Part shown: positions 4,927 through 5,158 of the stretch, piece by piece
How the letters are laid out: each line of letters begins with the position of its first letter
How positions within the stretch are numbered: position 1 is the stretch's first letter
NCBI GenBank assembly: GCA_903898475.1
Contig: CAIUFU010000239.1
Span: 1-5,158, forward strand
From: an uncultured Alphaproteobacteria bacterium
Lineage (GTDB): Bacteria > Pseudomonadota > Alphaproteobacteria > Rickettsiales > UBA1997
DNA length: 5,158 bases
Reading direction: 5' to 3'
The notes under the pieces: model-generated
Databases searched by the model: none
Told to the model about the DNA's origin: nothing
Seen by the model: only the letters and a program-made list of their open reading frames with translations
Made by a program: the position numbers and the translations under genes

Positions 4927-5158
4927 AATAAGCAAAAGAAGGGCATTTGATGGATGCCTTGGCATAGAAAGGCGATGAAGGACGTAACAGGCTGCGATAA
5001 GCCTCGGGTAGCTGCCAATAAGCTTTGATCCGAGGATTTCCGAATGGGGAAACCCACTCTCTTTTAGAGGGTATCTGCAACTGAATTCATAGGTTGTGGA
5101 AGCGAAACCCAGTGAACTGAAATATCTAAGTAGCTGGAGGAAAGGACATCAACAGAGA
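4927..5158 (+). rRNA. rrl: 23S ribosomal RNA, 5' part (runs off the window)
   Basis: The sequence from about 4927 aligns by eye to the 5' end of bacterial 23S rRNA. TGGATGCCTTGGCA (4951-4964), GGCGATGAAGGACGT (4971-4985), CTGCGATAAGCCTCGG (4992-5007), ATTTCCGAATGGGGAAACCC (5036-5055), then TTCATAGGTTG, GTGAACTGAAATATCTAAGTA and GAGGAAAGGACATCAACAGAGA match the domain I signatures. The start is set by homology to E. coli position 1 and may be off by a few bases. About 232 bases are present with no visible insertion. Upstream lies rplI rather than 16S and spacer tRNAs, so this is a stand-alone 23S (probably 23S-5S) unit. Confidence 0.97.

Noticed and set aside
4847..5080. 77-codon minus-strand frame
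   Set aside because: It is antisense to the conserved 23S rRNA 5' end and its leader; such spurious frames are common in rRNA genes.

Overview
This window looks like a piece of a low-GC bacterial chromosome, most likely an alphaproteobacterium of the Rickettsiales type. The main evidence is at the right edge. The 5' end of a 23S rRNA gene starts at about 4927 and has its own strong promoter, with no 16S rRNA, tRNA-Ile or tRNA-Ala gene in front of it. Unlinked 16S and 23S genes are typical of Rickettsiales, though not unique to them. The protein sequences and the 23S 5' sequence fit that placement but do not prove it.

Left part (1-2680). On the minus strand smpB is followed by recG, and the two overlap by four bases (ATGA), so they are probably co-transcribed and translationally coupled. 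SmpB is the tmRNA partner that rescues stalled ribosomes. RecG is the branch-migrating helicase that remodels stalled replication forks. At the extreme left a plus-strand reading frame converges on recG and ends inside its stop codon. It has no usable start in the window and is probably frameshifted or truncated.

Middle (2681-4319). A short divergent control region separates smpB from the plus-strand operon rpsF-rpsR-rplI (ribosomal proteins S6, S18, L9). The rpsF leader can fold into a stem with a CCG in its internal loop, which resembles the known S6:S18 autoregulatory RNA. S18 has an unusually long Asn/Lys-rich N-terminal extension and L9 has a charged C-terminal tail. A strong Rho-independent terminator closes the operon.

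Right part (4320-5158). About 600 bases contain no protein gene. They hold an A/T-rich inverted repeat, a second terminator-like RNA fold with two competing stems (perhaps the end of a small RNA), a consensus promoter (TTGACA, 16 bases, TCTAAT) and a structured leader of about 345 bases running into the 23S rRNA, which continues past the window end.

Most of the window is conserved housekeeping sequence for the translation apparatus plus one repair helicase. I do not see evidence for a defence, mobile or otherwise novel multi-gene system. The points most worth checking are the non-coding ones: the S6:S18-type leader, the unassigned structured RNA at about 4360-4515, and the stand-alone 23S transcription unit.
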